Origin: CAYQSU01 sp964420325
Lineage (GTDB): Bacteria > Pseudomonadota > Alphaproteobacteria > Rhodospirillales > Defluviicoccaceae
NCBI GenBank assembly: GCA_964420325.1
Contig: CAYQSU010000038.1
Span: forward strand, 1 to 32,838
Reading direction: 5' to 3'
DNA: 32,838 nt
Numbering within the stretch: position 1 is the stretch's first letter; every line of letters begins with the position of its first letter. Under the pieces are notes generated by a model. It had not been told where the DNA came from. It worked only from the letters and a program-made list of their open reading frames with translations, and searched no databases. The translations under genes and the position numbers were made by a program. This document shows, one piece after another, positions 1-7,166 of the stretch.

Positions 1-634
1 GCGAAGCTTCGCCACCTCCGTCGATTACCTGCGAAGAGAGGCCGGATCGGTGCACACGCGCGCGGGCGAGCTGTCGGAGTATTGCCGCGAGCGCGGTTTT
101 GCCCAGTTCATCGCGATGGCCTGGATGCTGCGCGGTTGGTCGCTCACGGCGCAAGGTGATACGGAGGAAGGACTTGCGCTGATCCACACAGGGATGCAGG
201 CGATCCGCGCCACCGGCTTTCGCCGCCTGGCGTTCCAGCTTGCGCTTCTGGCCGAGGCCTGCTCCTGGGTCGGCGAGTTCGAACGCGGGCTTGCGGCGGT
301 TGCCGAGGCGGAGGCGGCGATCGAGAGCACGGGCGAGCACCTCTGGGAGGCCGAGGTGCTTCGCCTCAAAGGCCTGCTCCTGCTCGCGCGTTCGGCATCC
401 GACCGGAATGCGGCCGAGGCCTGCTTCAGGAGAGCGATCGACGTCGCCCGGCAACAGGACGCCAAGTGGTTCGAGCTTCGCGCTGCGACGGGTCTTGCCG
501 AGCTTTGGTCGGGAGAGGGCAGGAGTGCGGATGCCTCGCGGATGCTCGCACCCGTCTGCGACTGGTTTACCGAAGGCTTCGACACGATCGATGTGAGGAC
601 GGCGAGATCCGTTCTCGAGGGGCTGCGCCGCTGA
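1..634 (+). CDS. C-terminal part of a TPR-repeat protein, probably an adenylate/guanylate cyclase-ATPase fusion (5' end outside window)
   Basis: The frame is open from base 2 with no stop upstream, so this is the last ~210 codons of a longer gene. The visible protein is a run of paired alpha helices rich in Ala, Leu and Glu of tetratricopeptide type (for example the segments around LALLAEACSWVGEFERGL and AEACFRRAIDVARQQDAK). It ends with LAPVCDWFTEGFDT followed by a short helix. That ending is typical of the TPR tail of large bacterial proteins that begin with a class III nucleotide cyclase domain followed by an AAA/STAND ATPase; LuxR-type ATPase regulators can end similarly. The catalytic part is not in the window, so cyclase activity is an inference from the tail alone. 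The stop lies 21 nt from the stop of the convergent antiporter gene. Confidence 0.6.
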   Translation, partial: RSFATSVDYLRREAGSVHTRAGELSEYCRERGFAQFIAMAWMLRGWSLTAQGDTEEGLALIHTGMQAIRATGFRRLAFQLALLAEACSWVGEFERGLAAVAEAEAAIESTGEHLWEAEVLRLKGLLLLARSASDRNAAEACFRRAIDVARQQDAKWFELRAATGLAELWSGEGRSADASRMLAPVCDWFTEGFDTIDVRTARSVLEGLRR

Positions 635-639
635 CTGCG

Positions 640-655
640 GCCGTCCGCGGACGGC
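640..655. terminator. perfect palindrome between two convergent stop codons, candidate bidirectional terminator
   Basis: GCCGTCCGCGGACGGC is a perfect 16-bp palindrome that fills almost the whole gap between the stop of the TPR gene (634) and that of the antiporter gene (656). As RNA it can fold into a 6-bp G+C stem with a CGCG loop from either strand. No T-tract follows on either side, so simple intrinsic termination would be weak; the position is the main argument. Confidence 0.45.
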
Positions 656-3184
656 TCAGCCCTTGCCTTCCCCGGTCTCGTCGATCACCGCGGCGAGGCT
701 CGCCGAGCGCGCCGTCGCCACCGTCTCGAGGTGCGACTTGATATCGGGGTGGATGCCGAGGAACCTGTCGAGCTTCGCCTTGTCGAGCGTCAGGAGATCG
801 CAGTAGCCGAGGGCGACGATGTCGGCGGTCCGCCTCCGGTTCTCGAGCAGCGCGATCTCACCGAAGAACTCGCCGCGGCCGCGGCGGACGGTGCCTCCCG
901 GGAACCGCACCTCGACGGCGCCGGAGGAGATGAAGAACAGGCGGTCGCCGTGGTCGCCCCGGCGCACGATGAACTCGCCCGGCACGGCGAGGCGGGACCG
1001 GAACAGCCGGCACACCTTCCTCAGCTCCGCCGCGTCGAGGCCGGAAAACAGCTGGAGCCTGCCGATCATCGCCGGGATCTCGAGGCCGAGATCGAGATGC
1101 GCCTTCCGTTCCGTCCGCAGACGGCGCTGCCGGGCCAGCACGTCGCGCCGGAGATGGTCGTAGACCTCGCGGCCGAGGAGACCCTCCCGGCGCAGGGTCT
1201 CGTACCGCCCGGCCTCCTCCCGCAGCGCCAGCGCGCGGATGAACCGGTCGGCCAGTGCCTGGGCGAAGGCCGGATACTGGAGCCGCATCGCCTCGAGGGC
1301 TTCGCCGGTCGTGGCGATCCGCCGGTCGACGATCGTCCGCGTCAGCCGGGCGATGCGCGCACCGAAGGTGGCCCTGATTCGCGAGTCGGTGAACTGGCCC
1401 AGCTCCGCCAGCACCAGGCCGACCGCCTCCACCATCTCGAAGCGCTGGGCGAGGCGGGTGGCGAGGAGCCTCTCGACGCGGAGGTGGCGGTGGAGGGCGT
1501 GGGCGAACCGGAACGACGGTCGGAACGCCAGAACCCGGCGCGCCGCCCCGGCGTAGCCGGTGCGCCCGCCCGCCTGGGCGGCCTCGACGAGGCGCTCGGC
1601 ATGGCGCACCAGCCGCTTTTCCACGGTCGGCGACACCGCCTGGCGGCCGTGGTGCTGGATGATCAGCTCCCGCTCGCGGTTGGCGAGGGCGACCAGCGCG
1701 ATCGCCAGCCGCTCGCGCTCGCGAGGCTGCTGCGCTTCGGCCGCTCCGCGCGCCGCGGCCTCCGCCATCCGCTCCTCGTACTGCCGAAGCACCGGCTCGA
1801 CGGCCGGCGGCGGGAGCTGGTAGCGGTCGCCCGCCGTCTTCACCGCCTGCGCGACCCCGGCCAGGGACAGCGCCAGGATGTGGTCGCGGAGCATCACGTC
1901 CCGCGGCGCAAGCTGGTCGAGCCTGAGCCGGCGGATCACCGCACCGAGCGTGGTGCCGTTGGCGAACAGGGTGAACAGCACGAAGCCGGTGGCGGTCACC
2001 GCGACCAGGCGCTTGACCTCGGCATCGAGTGCCGGGTTCTCGACGACGGCGAGTGCCAGCGCCAGCGTCACGGCGCCGCGGAGCCCGCCCCACAGGATCG
2101 CGGTCTTGTACTGCCAGCCGACCGGCTTGGTGAGCCTGAGGAGGCTGAGCAGCGGCAGCAGCAGGAACAGCACCGCGGCGCGGGCGACGAAGGCGACGAC
2201 GACGAGCGTCAGGATGATCAGCGCGTCGAGAAAGCCGAGGTTCGGGATCAGCTTCGGCACCAGGATCGCCGTCAGGATGAACACCAGCGACCCGGCCCAG
2301 AAGGCGACCTGCTCCCAGACGTTGAGCAGATGCTGCCAGTTCTCCGGCGTGAACGCGGTCCGGCCGCGGGCGCTGACGACGAGGCCGAGGGCGACGACGG
2401 CCACCACGCCGGAGACCTCGAACACCTGCTCCGAGGCGATGAACACGACATAGGGGGCGGCCACCGTCAGCGTCGTCTCTGCGGCCTTGATGTGGTCGAG
2501 CCGGCGGACGGCGACGAGGAGAAGCTGGCCGGCGAGCAGTCCGGCCAGGGATCCGCCGACGAAGGCGATGACGAAGCGCAGGCCGGCGTCGGCGGGGTCC
2601 AGAGGCTCGCCCCGCACCAGCATGGCGAGCAGGAGGCCGAACAGCGCGATCGCCGCGGCGTCGTTGAGCAGGCTCTCGCCCTCGACCAGGCGCGAGAGCC
2701 TCGCCGGCGCGCCGATGTCGCGGAAGATCCCGACCACGGCGGAGGGGTCGGTGGTGGCGACGACCGATCCGAGCAGCAGGCAGGCGACGAGGGCGATGCC
2801 GAACAGCCAGGCGAGGCTCAGCCCGACGAGCGCGGTGGTGACGACCACCGCGACGATGGCGAGCAGGAGGATCGGCGCGGCATCGTCCTTGATCCGCACG
2901 GCATCGATGGTCAGCGCCGCCTGGAACAGGAGCAGCGGCAGGAAGATGTAGATGAAGGTGGCGGAGTCGAGCGGCAGGTTGACGATCGGCGCGACGATGT
3001 CGTCGAGGCGGTCGGTGAGCGGCGTGTAGAGGAGGAACGAGGCGAGCACGCCGATACCGACGCCGACGCCGGCGAGGAGCACGGCCGGCGGAGTCCTCAG
3101 GCGCTCGGCCAGCGGCTGCAGCGCGGCGATGACGATGAGGAGCAGGGCGATGACGAGAACGACGGTCGTCAGTTCCAGCACCAT
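656..3184 (-). CDS. CPA1-family Na+/H+ antiporter with C-terminal cyclic-nucleotide-binding domain
   Basis: The product (842 aa) is an inner-membrane cation/proton exchanger of the NhaP/CPA1 class. About the first 410 residues contain 11-13 hydrophobic helices, with the family hallmark TTDPSAVVGIF and, soon after, VEGESLLNDAAAIALFG, whose acidic residues form the ion site. A long helical cytosolic region rich in Arg and Ala follows. The last ~120 residues form a Crp-like cyclic-nucleotide-binding domain, with FFGEIALLENRRRTA matching the phosphate-binding cassette. The ATG at 3184 is chosen because it starts directly at the first membrane helix and has GGGAGG a few bases upstream; the frame is open further upstream, but that stretch is low-quality sequence. 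A promoter fits at 3222-3250. The cNMP domain implies that transport is gated by a nucleotide ligand; which one cannot be read from the sequence. Confidence 0.9.
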   Translation of the reverse strand: MVLELTTVVLVIALLLIVIAALQPLAERLRTPPAVLLAGVGVGIGVLASFLLYTPLTDRLDDIVAPIVNLPLDSATFIYIFLPLLLFQAALTIDAVRIKDDAAPILLLAIVAVVVTTALVGLSLAWLFGIALVACLLLGSVVATTDPSAVVGIFRDIGAPARLSRLVEGESLLNDAAAIALFGLLLAMLVRGEPLDPADAGLRFVIAFVGGSLAGLLAGQLLLVAVRRLDHIKAAETTLTVAAPYVVFIASEQVFEVSGVVAVVALGLVVSARGRTAFTPENWQHLLNVWEQVAFWAGSLVFILTAILVPKLIPNLGFLDALIILTLVVVAFVARAAVLFLLLPLLSLLRLTKPVGWQYKTAILWGGLRGAVTLALALAVVENPALDAEVKRLVAVTATGFVLFTLFANGTTLGAVIRRLRLDQLAPRDVMLRDHILALSLAGVAQAVKTAGDRYQLPPPAVEPVLRQYEERMAEAAARGAAEAQQPRERERLAIALVALANRERELIIQHHGRQAVSPTVEKRLVRHAERLVEAAQAGGRTGYAGAARRVLAFRPSFRFAHALHRHLRVERLLATRLAQRFEMVEAVGLVLAELGQFTDSRIRATFGARIARLTRTIVDRRIATTGEALEAMRLQYPAFAQALADRFIRALALREEAGRYETLRREGLLGREVYDHLRRDVLARQRRLRTERKAHLDLGLEIPAMIGRLQLFSGLDAAELRKVCRLFRSRLAVPGEFIVRRGDHGDRLFFISSGAVEVRFPGGTVRRGRGEFFGEIALLENRRRTADIVALGYCDLLTLDKAKLDRFLGIHPDIKSHLETVATARSASLAAVIDETGEGKG

Positions 3185-3221
3185 CGAAGTCCTCCCGCGC
3201 CCCGCCCCGAGGCCCGGCCCG

Positions 3222-3250
3222 CTTATAGGCGTCCGCCACCGCCCGGTCCA
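3222..3250 (-). promoter_or_regulatory. sigma-70-like promoter of the antiporter gene
   Basis: On the minus strand TGGACC (3245-3250) is followed after 17 bp by TATAAG (3222-3227), matching the housekeeping consensus at 4/6 and 5/6 positions. Transcription would start about 30 nt before the antiporter ATG. This is one of few T/A-rich hexamers in a very G+C-rich stretch. Confidence 0.5.
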
Positions 3251-3598
3251 GGACCCGGTCGTCGTCCCACGAGGTGGGCAGACCGGCCGCGATCTTCGGG
3301 CGGCGGGGGGACCATGCGCCGCATCGTGGCACCGCATTTCGCCGAGACGGCGACCCTGCCCGGCGCGCGGCCTCGGCGCGGAACGCTGTCATCGGGTGGC
3401 CCTAACACCCCTCGGTCCCCCGCTCCATGACGTCGATCCGACGCAGCCTTGCCGCGCATTCCCCCGTACGGTCGAGACGGCCGTGTCGCGGTTGTCGACC
3501 TTCGGCCACAGGCCCCAGGCCGACCTGGCGAAGTCGATCGTCACCGGGCCTGCCGGCCGCCAGGCGGAGCGCCGCGGCCTGGTCGTGGACACGCCTCG
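3251..3598. other. intergenic gap between antiporter promoter and fitB, no supported gene
   Basis: About 350 bases without a convincing gene. A 67-codon minus-strand frame (3389-3592, GTG start 6 bp after the fitB stop) has coding-like third positions in its first half, but its second half loses that bias and I recognise no family. It could be a decayed gene end following the toxin-antitoxin pair. A short inverted repeat, GGGTG/CACCC near 3394-3410, has no T-tract. Confidence 0.3.
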
Positions 3599-4018
3599 CT
3601 AGGCCGACCACGGATCGATCAGCGCGATGCCGGTGCCGTCGAAGTGACGGGTGTTGCGGGTGGCGAGGATGGCCTTGCGGGCGGCGACGATGCCGGCGAT
3701 CTGCACATCGCGAATCTCGACCGGCCGTCCTGCGCCCCGCTGCCGGCCTGCGATCACCGCGGACGCCGCGGCCGCGGCCGCATCGAACGGCAGCACCCGG
3801 CCGGCGAGGTCCTCGTCCAGGGCCTCGTTGAACGCCGCCTCCAGGGTCTTCCGTCGGCGCCCGTCGGCCAGGATCTCGAGGCCGAAGCGGACCTCGAAGG
3901 TGGTGATCGCAGTCGTCCAGATCGACTCGGGCGGCTGGGCGTCGAGCCAGTCGACGACGACCGGATCGGCCGCCCGGCGCATCAGGGCCGAGAGGACGTT
4001 GGTGTCGAGGACGATCAC
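3599..4018 (-). CDS. fitB: PIN-domain ribonuclease toxin, FitB/VapC type
   Basis: This 139-aa protein is a PIN-fold, metal-dependent RNA endonuclease toxin of a type II toxin-antitoxin system. It opens with MIVLDTNVLSALMR, giving the first catalytic Asp (D5). A conserved Glu follows in TTFEVRFGLEIL, the third acid lies in the segment IRDVQIAGIVAA, and the end has LATRNTRHF and an IDPW closing motif. In many relatives the TRNTR motif is followed by Asp or Glu; here it is His, a variant that also occurs in the family, so I do not call it inactive. The start codon overlaps the antitoxin stop by 4 nt (ATGA), which means co-translation after the antitoxin. FitB is the closest fit because of the FitA-type partner. 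Confidence 0.9.
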   Translation of the reverse strand: MIVLDTNVLSALMRRAADPVVVDWLDAQPPESIWTTAITTFEVRFGLEILADGRRRKTLEAAFNEALDEDLAGRVLPFDAAAAAASAVIAGRQRGAGRPVEIRDVQIAGIVAARKAILATRNTRHFDGTGIALIDPWSA

Positions 4019-4263
4019 GCGCCGAACTCGGCCGGACGCGCCGGCTGGCCGCGCAGCTCGGGAACGTCCTCATCGAGGCCGATGCCGGCGAATCGGGCGC
4101 GGAGCCGGGAGCCCAACGGCGGCAGGGGTGCTCCTTCCTCCCGGACCGCGTTGCTGAGGATCTCGCGCACCTCCTCCTCGGTGCTACGGCCGTGCCGGCG
4201 CGCGCGCCGCTGCAGCTTCGTCTTCACGTCGTCATCCAGGTTGCGCACCACGAGCTGAGCCAT
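4015..4263 (-). CDS. fitA: FitA-type ribbon-helix-helix antitoxin
   Basis: An 82-aa antitoxin. The first ~45 residues (MAQLVVRNLDDDVKTKLQ and RARRHGRSTEEEVREIL) form an Arc/MetJ-type ribbon-helix-helix DNA-binding domain of the FitA class. The acidic and proline-rich C-terminus is the part that normally wraps the PIN toxin. GGAGG lies 6 nt before the ATG. The gene precedes the toxin gene with a 4-nt overlap, the usual order. A perfect 18-bp palindrome lies 15 nt upstream of the start and overlaps the predicted -10 box, so autorepression by the FitAB complex is likely. Confidence 0.9.
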   Translation of the reverse strand: MAQLVVRNLDDDVKTKLQRRARRHGRSTEEEVREILSNAVREEGAPLPPLGSRLRARFAGIGLDEDVPELRGQPARPAEFGA

Positions 4264-4278
4264 TGCCGTCCTCCATAA

Positions 4279-4296
4279 TCGATATCATGATATCGA
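4279..4296. promoter_or_regulatory. palindromic operator of fitAB
   Basis: TCGATATCATGATATCGA is a perfect 18-bp palindrome, very A+T-rich for this window, 15 nt upstream of the fitA start. Ribbon-helix-helix antitoxins bind such inverted repeats as dimers of dimers. It covers the predicted -10 element, so binding would block transcription. Confidence 0.75.
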
Positions 4297-4316
4297 ACTC
4301 GACCCGGCTCCCGCAA
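4287..4316 (-). promoter_or_regulatory. fitAB promoter
   Basis: On the minus strand TTGCGG (4311-4316), an 18-bp spacer and TATCAT (4287-4292) give a plausible sigma-70 promoter. Its -10 is inside the palindromic operator. The predicted start lies near 4280, about 17 nt before fitA. Confidence 0.5.
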
Positions 4317-4464
4317 GCTCTCGAGGCGGCCCGGCATCGGCACCGGTGCGTGCTCCCTTCGTCGGTCCTCCTCGGAAGGCAGGATCGGCGCGGGGCGCCG
4401 CCCCGTCGTTGACCAAAGCGTGCCGGAAGCGCAGGGCCGCATCCGCCACAGCCGGGACGAAAGC

Positions 4465-4504
4465 CACGACTCGGCGATGGCGGACAACCCGCCGCAGAGT
4501 CGTG
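4465..4504. repeat. nested inverted repeat able to form a two-stem hairpin
   Basis: CACGACTC (4465-4472) is the exact reverse complement of GAGTCGTG (4497-4504). Inside it, GGCGG (4479-4483) pairs with CCGCC (4489-4493) around a 5-nt loop. The result is an 8-bp plus 5-bp stem with an asymmetric internal loop (6 nt and 3 nt). No T-tract follows on either strand, so it does not look like an ordinary intrinsic terminator; it may be a leader-RNA element or a protein site. Confidence 0.55.
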
Positions 4505-4511
4505 CGTCTTG

Positions 4512-4541
4512 TCAGATCATCGTTGTATAACGTTTTTCTGA
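4512..4541. promoter_or_regulatory. 30-bp interrupted palindrome overlapping a -10-like box
   Basis: The outer arms TCAGA (4512-4516) and TCTGA (4537-4541) and the inner arms CGTT (4521-4524) and AACG (4529-4532) are arranged symmetrically around GTAT. Nine of 13 half-site positions match. The centre contains TATAAC (4526-4531), a -10-like hexamer for plus-strand transcription, though no good -35 is visible at 16-18 bp. This is operator-like geometry about 130 nt before the DUF2628 start. Confidence 0.5.
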
Positions 4542-4674
4542 CCACGGACCGGGCGTCGTGAAGCGGCGCAAGCCGTCGCGCGAGCATCGCATCTTGTCGC
4601 GTCTCGGTGCATGCTCTGCGTCCGCTTGCGGCTCGCCGCGGCGTGGGCGGGAGTCGGCGGCGGCGGTGATCGGC

Positions 4675-5262
4675 ATGCGGGCCTACGACGTCTATGCGCA
4701 CGCCGACGGCGACGGCAAGGCGGTGGCCTCGGGCTTCAGCTGGCCCGCGTTCCTCGTCGGCCCGGCCTGGGCGTTCCTCAACCGGCTGTGGTGGCCGATG
4801 CTGCTGATGGCCCTGATCGAGGGCTATCTCGCCGCCGCCGCCCTCGCCGCCGCCGGCGTGCTGGAGGGCAGGCCGGGCGACGCCGGGCCGGCGACGCTGC
4901 CGCTTCTCGCCGCGCTCTTCCTCTTCCATCGCTTCGTCGTCGGCCGGCTCGCCCACGGCTGGCAACGGAACCGCCTCCTCGACCGCGGCTACCGGCTGGT
5001 CGCACAGGGGGTCGGGGCGCGCTCGGACCGCGAGGCGGTGACCACGGTGATGCCCGAACTCATCCGCGCCCACCCCTGGGTCAAGCGGGCGCTGGCGCTG
5101 GCCGCCCGCGGCGAAAACAACGACGCCGCCATCGTCCTCGAGCGCATCGTCCGCGAGGGGACCTACGACCGCAACATGGTCCGCTTCGCCGAGGCCGAGC
5201 TCAGGCGCATCGAGCGCCGCCGCCGGGAGTCCGCGGAAGAGGCCGAGGCCGGCCCAGGCTAA
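4675..5262 (+). CDS. DUF2628-type membrane protein
   Basis: A 195-aa protein of unknown function. After MRAYDVYAHADGDGKAVASG comes the signature GFSWPAFLVGPAWAFLNRLWW, then two or three hydrophobic helices up to about residue 100. A soluble C-terminal third follows, with the segment MPELIRAHPWVKRALALAA and an Arg/Glu-rich tail. This pattern matches DUF2628 proteins, which are small inner-membrane proteins. The ATG at 4675 is preferred because the family signature follows at once; an upstream in-frame ATG at 4558 would add 39 Arg/Ser-rich residues unlike the family. The ribosome site is weak. Its stop overlaps the stop of convergent gatA by 3 nt. Confidence 0.75.
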   Translation: MRAYDVYAHADGDGKAVASGFSWPAFLVGPAWAFLNRLWWPMLLMALIEGYLAAAALAAAGVLEGRPGDAGPATLPLLAALFLFHRFVVGRLAHGWQRNRLLDRGYRLVAQGVGARSDREAVTTVMPELIRAHPWVKRALALAARGENNDAAIVLERIVREGTYDRNMVRFAEAELRRIERRRRESAEEAEAGPG

Positions 5263-6731
5263 GGGCAGGGCGGCCGGGCGGTGAACGCGGCAGCCTGCTC
5301 GAGGGCGCGGGCGGCGCGAAACAGCGCCACCTCGTCGAACGGCTTCGCGATCAGCTGAAGCCCGAGCGGCAACCCACGCCGCGACAGCCCTGCCGGCACC
5401 GAGATGGCGGGAAGGCCGGCGAGACTCGACGGCACGGTGAACACGTCGTTGAGGTACATGGTGATGGGATCCTCCATCTTCTCGCCGATGGCGAACGCGT
5501 CCGACGGCGCGGTCGGCGTCAGCAGCACGTCTACCCTGGCGAAGGCGTCGCGGAAGTCGCGGGCGATCAGCGTCCGCACCTGCTGCGCCTTGAGGTAGTA
5601 GGCGTCGTAGTAGCCGGCCGACAGCACATAGGTGCCGATCAGGATCCGCCGCCGCACCTCGGCGCCGAAGCCCGCGCCGCGGGTGTTCTCGTACATCTCG
5701 TCGAGGCTCGCGCCCTCGACCCTGAGGCCGTAGCGGACACCGTCGTAGCGGGCGAGGTTGGAGGAGGCCTCGGCGGGGGCGACGATGTAGTAGGTGGGGA
5801 GCGCGTAACGGGTGTGCGGCAGCGACACCTCGTCGACGCGGGCGCCGGCCGCCTCGAGCCAGCTGATGCCCCGCCGCCACAGGGCGTCGATCTCGCCAGC
5901 CAGGCCGTCGAGGCGGTACTCGCGGGGGACGCCGACCCGGAGGCCCCGCACGTCTCCCGAGAGCGCCCGGGCGAAGTCGGGAACGTCGAGCGGCGCCGAG
6001 GTCGAATCCCTGGCGTCGTGACCGGCCATCGCGCCCAGCATCAGGGCGCAGTCCTCGACGCTGCGGGCCATCGGGCCGGCCTGGTCGAGGCTGGAGGCGA
6101 AGGCGACGATGCCCCAGCGCGAGCAGCGGCCGTAGGTCGGCTTCATGCCGACGATGCCGCAGAACGCCGCCGGCTGGCGGATCGATCCGCCGGTGTCGGT
6201 GCCGATGGCGGCGATGGCCAGCCGGCCCGCCACCGCCGCCGCCGAGCCGCCGGAGGAGCCTCCCGGCACCAGGTCCCTGCCGTCCGGGCCGCGCCACGGG
6301 TTCCGGACCGGGCCGAAGTGGCTGGTTGCGTTGGACGAGCCCATGGCGAACTCGTCGAGGTTGGTCTTGCCGAGCATCACCGCCCCGGCCGCCTCGAGCC
6401 TCGCGGTGACGGTCGACTCGTAGGTGGGCGTGAAGCCTTCGAGGATGTGCGAGGCCGCGGTCGTCGGCACGCCCTCGGTGCAGAACAGGTCCTTGACGGC
6501 GATCGGGATGCCGTCGAGCGGGCCGTGCGTGCGGCCGGCGGCACGCCTGGCGTCGGACTGGCCGGCGCGCTCGATGGCAAGCTCGGCGGTCTCGGTGACG
6601 AAGGCGTTGAGGTCGCGCCTGGCCGCCATCGCCTCGAGGTGGGCGCGGGCGAGTTCGACGGCGGAGACCTGTCCCGCCGCGAGCGCGGCGCTGGCCTCGG
6701 CGAGGGAGAGATCGGTCAGCTCCCCCGTCAC
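5259..6731 (-). CDS. gatA: Asp-tRNA(Asn)/Glu-tRNA(Gln) amidotransferase subunit A
   Basis: GatA (490 aa) releases ammonia from glutamine for the GatCAB complex, which converts Glu-tRNA(Gln) and/or Asp-tRNA(Asn) to the correctly charged forms in the cytosol. The amidase-signature triad is visible: Lys80 in GIPIAVKDLF, the cis-Ser at about 159 in PGGSSGGSAAA, and Ser183 in TDTGGSIRQPAAF. Length is normal for the family. The start is a GTG whose bases overlap the gatC stop (GTGA), giving tight translational coupling; this choice removes ~210 spurious residues read from the antisense side of ruvX and the gatC region. gatB is not next to gatA here, as the downstream neighbour is a convergent DUF2628 gene. 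Confidence 0.97.
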   Translation of the reverse strand: MTGELTDLSLAEASAALAAGQVSAVELARAHLEAMAARRDLNAFVTETAELAIERAGQSDARRAAGRTHGPLDGIPIAVKDLFCTEGVPTTAASHILEGFTPTYESTVTARLEAAGAVMLGKTNLDEFAMGSSNATSHFGPVRNPWRGPDGRDLVPGGSSGGSAAAVAGRLAIAAIGTDTGGSIRQPAAFCGIVGMKPTYGRCSRWGIVAFASSLDQAGPMARSVEDCALMLGAMAGHDARDSTSAPLDVPDFARALSGDVRGLRVGVPREYRLDGLAGEIDALWRRGISWLEAAGARVDEVSLPHTRYALPTYYIVAPAEASSNLARYDGVRYGLRVEGASLDEMYENTRGAGFGAEVRRRILIGTYVLSAGYYDAYYLKAQQVRTLIARDFRDAFARVDVLLTPTAPSDAFAIGEKMEDPITMYLNDVFTVPSSLAGLPAISVPAGLSRRGLPLGLQLIAKPFDEVALFRAARALEQAAAFTARPPCP

Positions 6732-7015
6732 TCGACGACCTTGGGCACGGCGAAGAATCCGTCCGCCGCCTCCGGCGCATTGGCGAGGATCTGGTCGCGG
6801 ATGTTGCCTTCGGTCACCTCGTCGGCGCGCTCGGGCAGCGTCATCTGGGCGACGCTGGTCATCGGCTCGACGCCGTCGGTGTCGACCTCGGCGAGCTGCT
6901 CGACCCAGCCGATGATGCGGGAGAGCTCGCCCGCCAGCGCATCGAGCTGGTCGTCCGCAACGCGGATGCGGGCGAGGGTGGCGACGGTGCGGACGGTGGC
7001 GCGGTCGAGGGACAA
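6728..7015 (-). CDS. gatC: Asp-tRNA(Asn)/Glu-tRNA(Gln) amidotransferase subunit C
   Basis: GatC (95 aa) is the small scaffold subunit that holds GatA and GatB together. The N-terminus SLDRATVRTVATLARI, the middle DQLDALAGELSRIIGWVEQL and the C-terminal region EGNIRDQILANAPEAADGFFAVPKVVE match the family end to end. The start is a TTG at 7015, chosen because the family begins exactly there and AAGG lies 8 nt upstream. Another TTG at 7042 would sit almost on the predicted transcription start. gatC precedes gatA with a 4-nt overlap; ruvX is divergent. Confidence 0.95.
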   Translation of the reverse strand: MSLDRATVRTVATLARIRVADDQLDALAGELSRIIGWVEQLAEVDTDGVEPMTSVAQMTLPERADEVTEGNIRDQILANAPEAADGFFAVPKVVE

Positions 7016-7051
7016 GGCGAACCTTCGGGGCGGGCGTCGCAACGGCGGCGC

Positions 7052-7080
7052 ACGCTAGCACCGCCCTTCCCGCCGCGCAA
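7052..7080 (-). promoter_or_regulatory. promoter of gatCA
   Basis: On the minus strand TTGCGC (7075-7080), a 17-bp spacer and TAGCGT (7052-7057) have the form common in G+C-rich alphaproteobacterial promoters. The predicted start near 7045 leaves a ~30-nt leader before the TTG start of gatC. Confidence 0.5.
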
Positions 7081-7166
7081 CCGGCCCGCCACCGGGCGCT
7101 GTTCGGGCCTCGGGCTCGACTTCCGGGATGTCGGCGCTTAAGAGAACGGCAGCTGGGAGCCGCGCC

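Larger units (their letters stand above)
4317..4674. other. intergenic gap between fitAB promoter and DUF2628 gene, with hairpin and palindrome
   Basis: About 360 bases with no convincing gene. Short frames on both strands (for example 4346-4561 plus) lack a recognisable fold and a good ribosome site. Two structures stand out and are listed separately: a nested hairpin at 4465-4504 and an interrupted palindrome at 4512-4541. Confidence 0.4.

Noticed and set aside
731..3430. 899-codon plus-strand open frame opposite the antiporter gene
   Set aside because: The product is a Glu/Arg/Gly/Asp-rich low-complexity chain with no fold. It is the antisense shadow of a real gene with strong third-position G/C bias.
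3389..3592. 67-codon minus-strand frame after fitB
   Set aside because: Coding bias is lost in its second half, no family is recognisable, and the GAGG lies too close to the GTG.
3599..3700. FitB might be inactive because the last acidic position after TRNTR is His
   Set aside because: His at this place is seen in related PIN toxins, and the other acidic residues are present.
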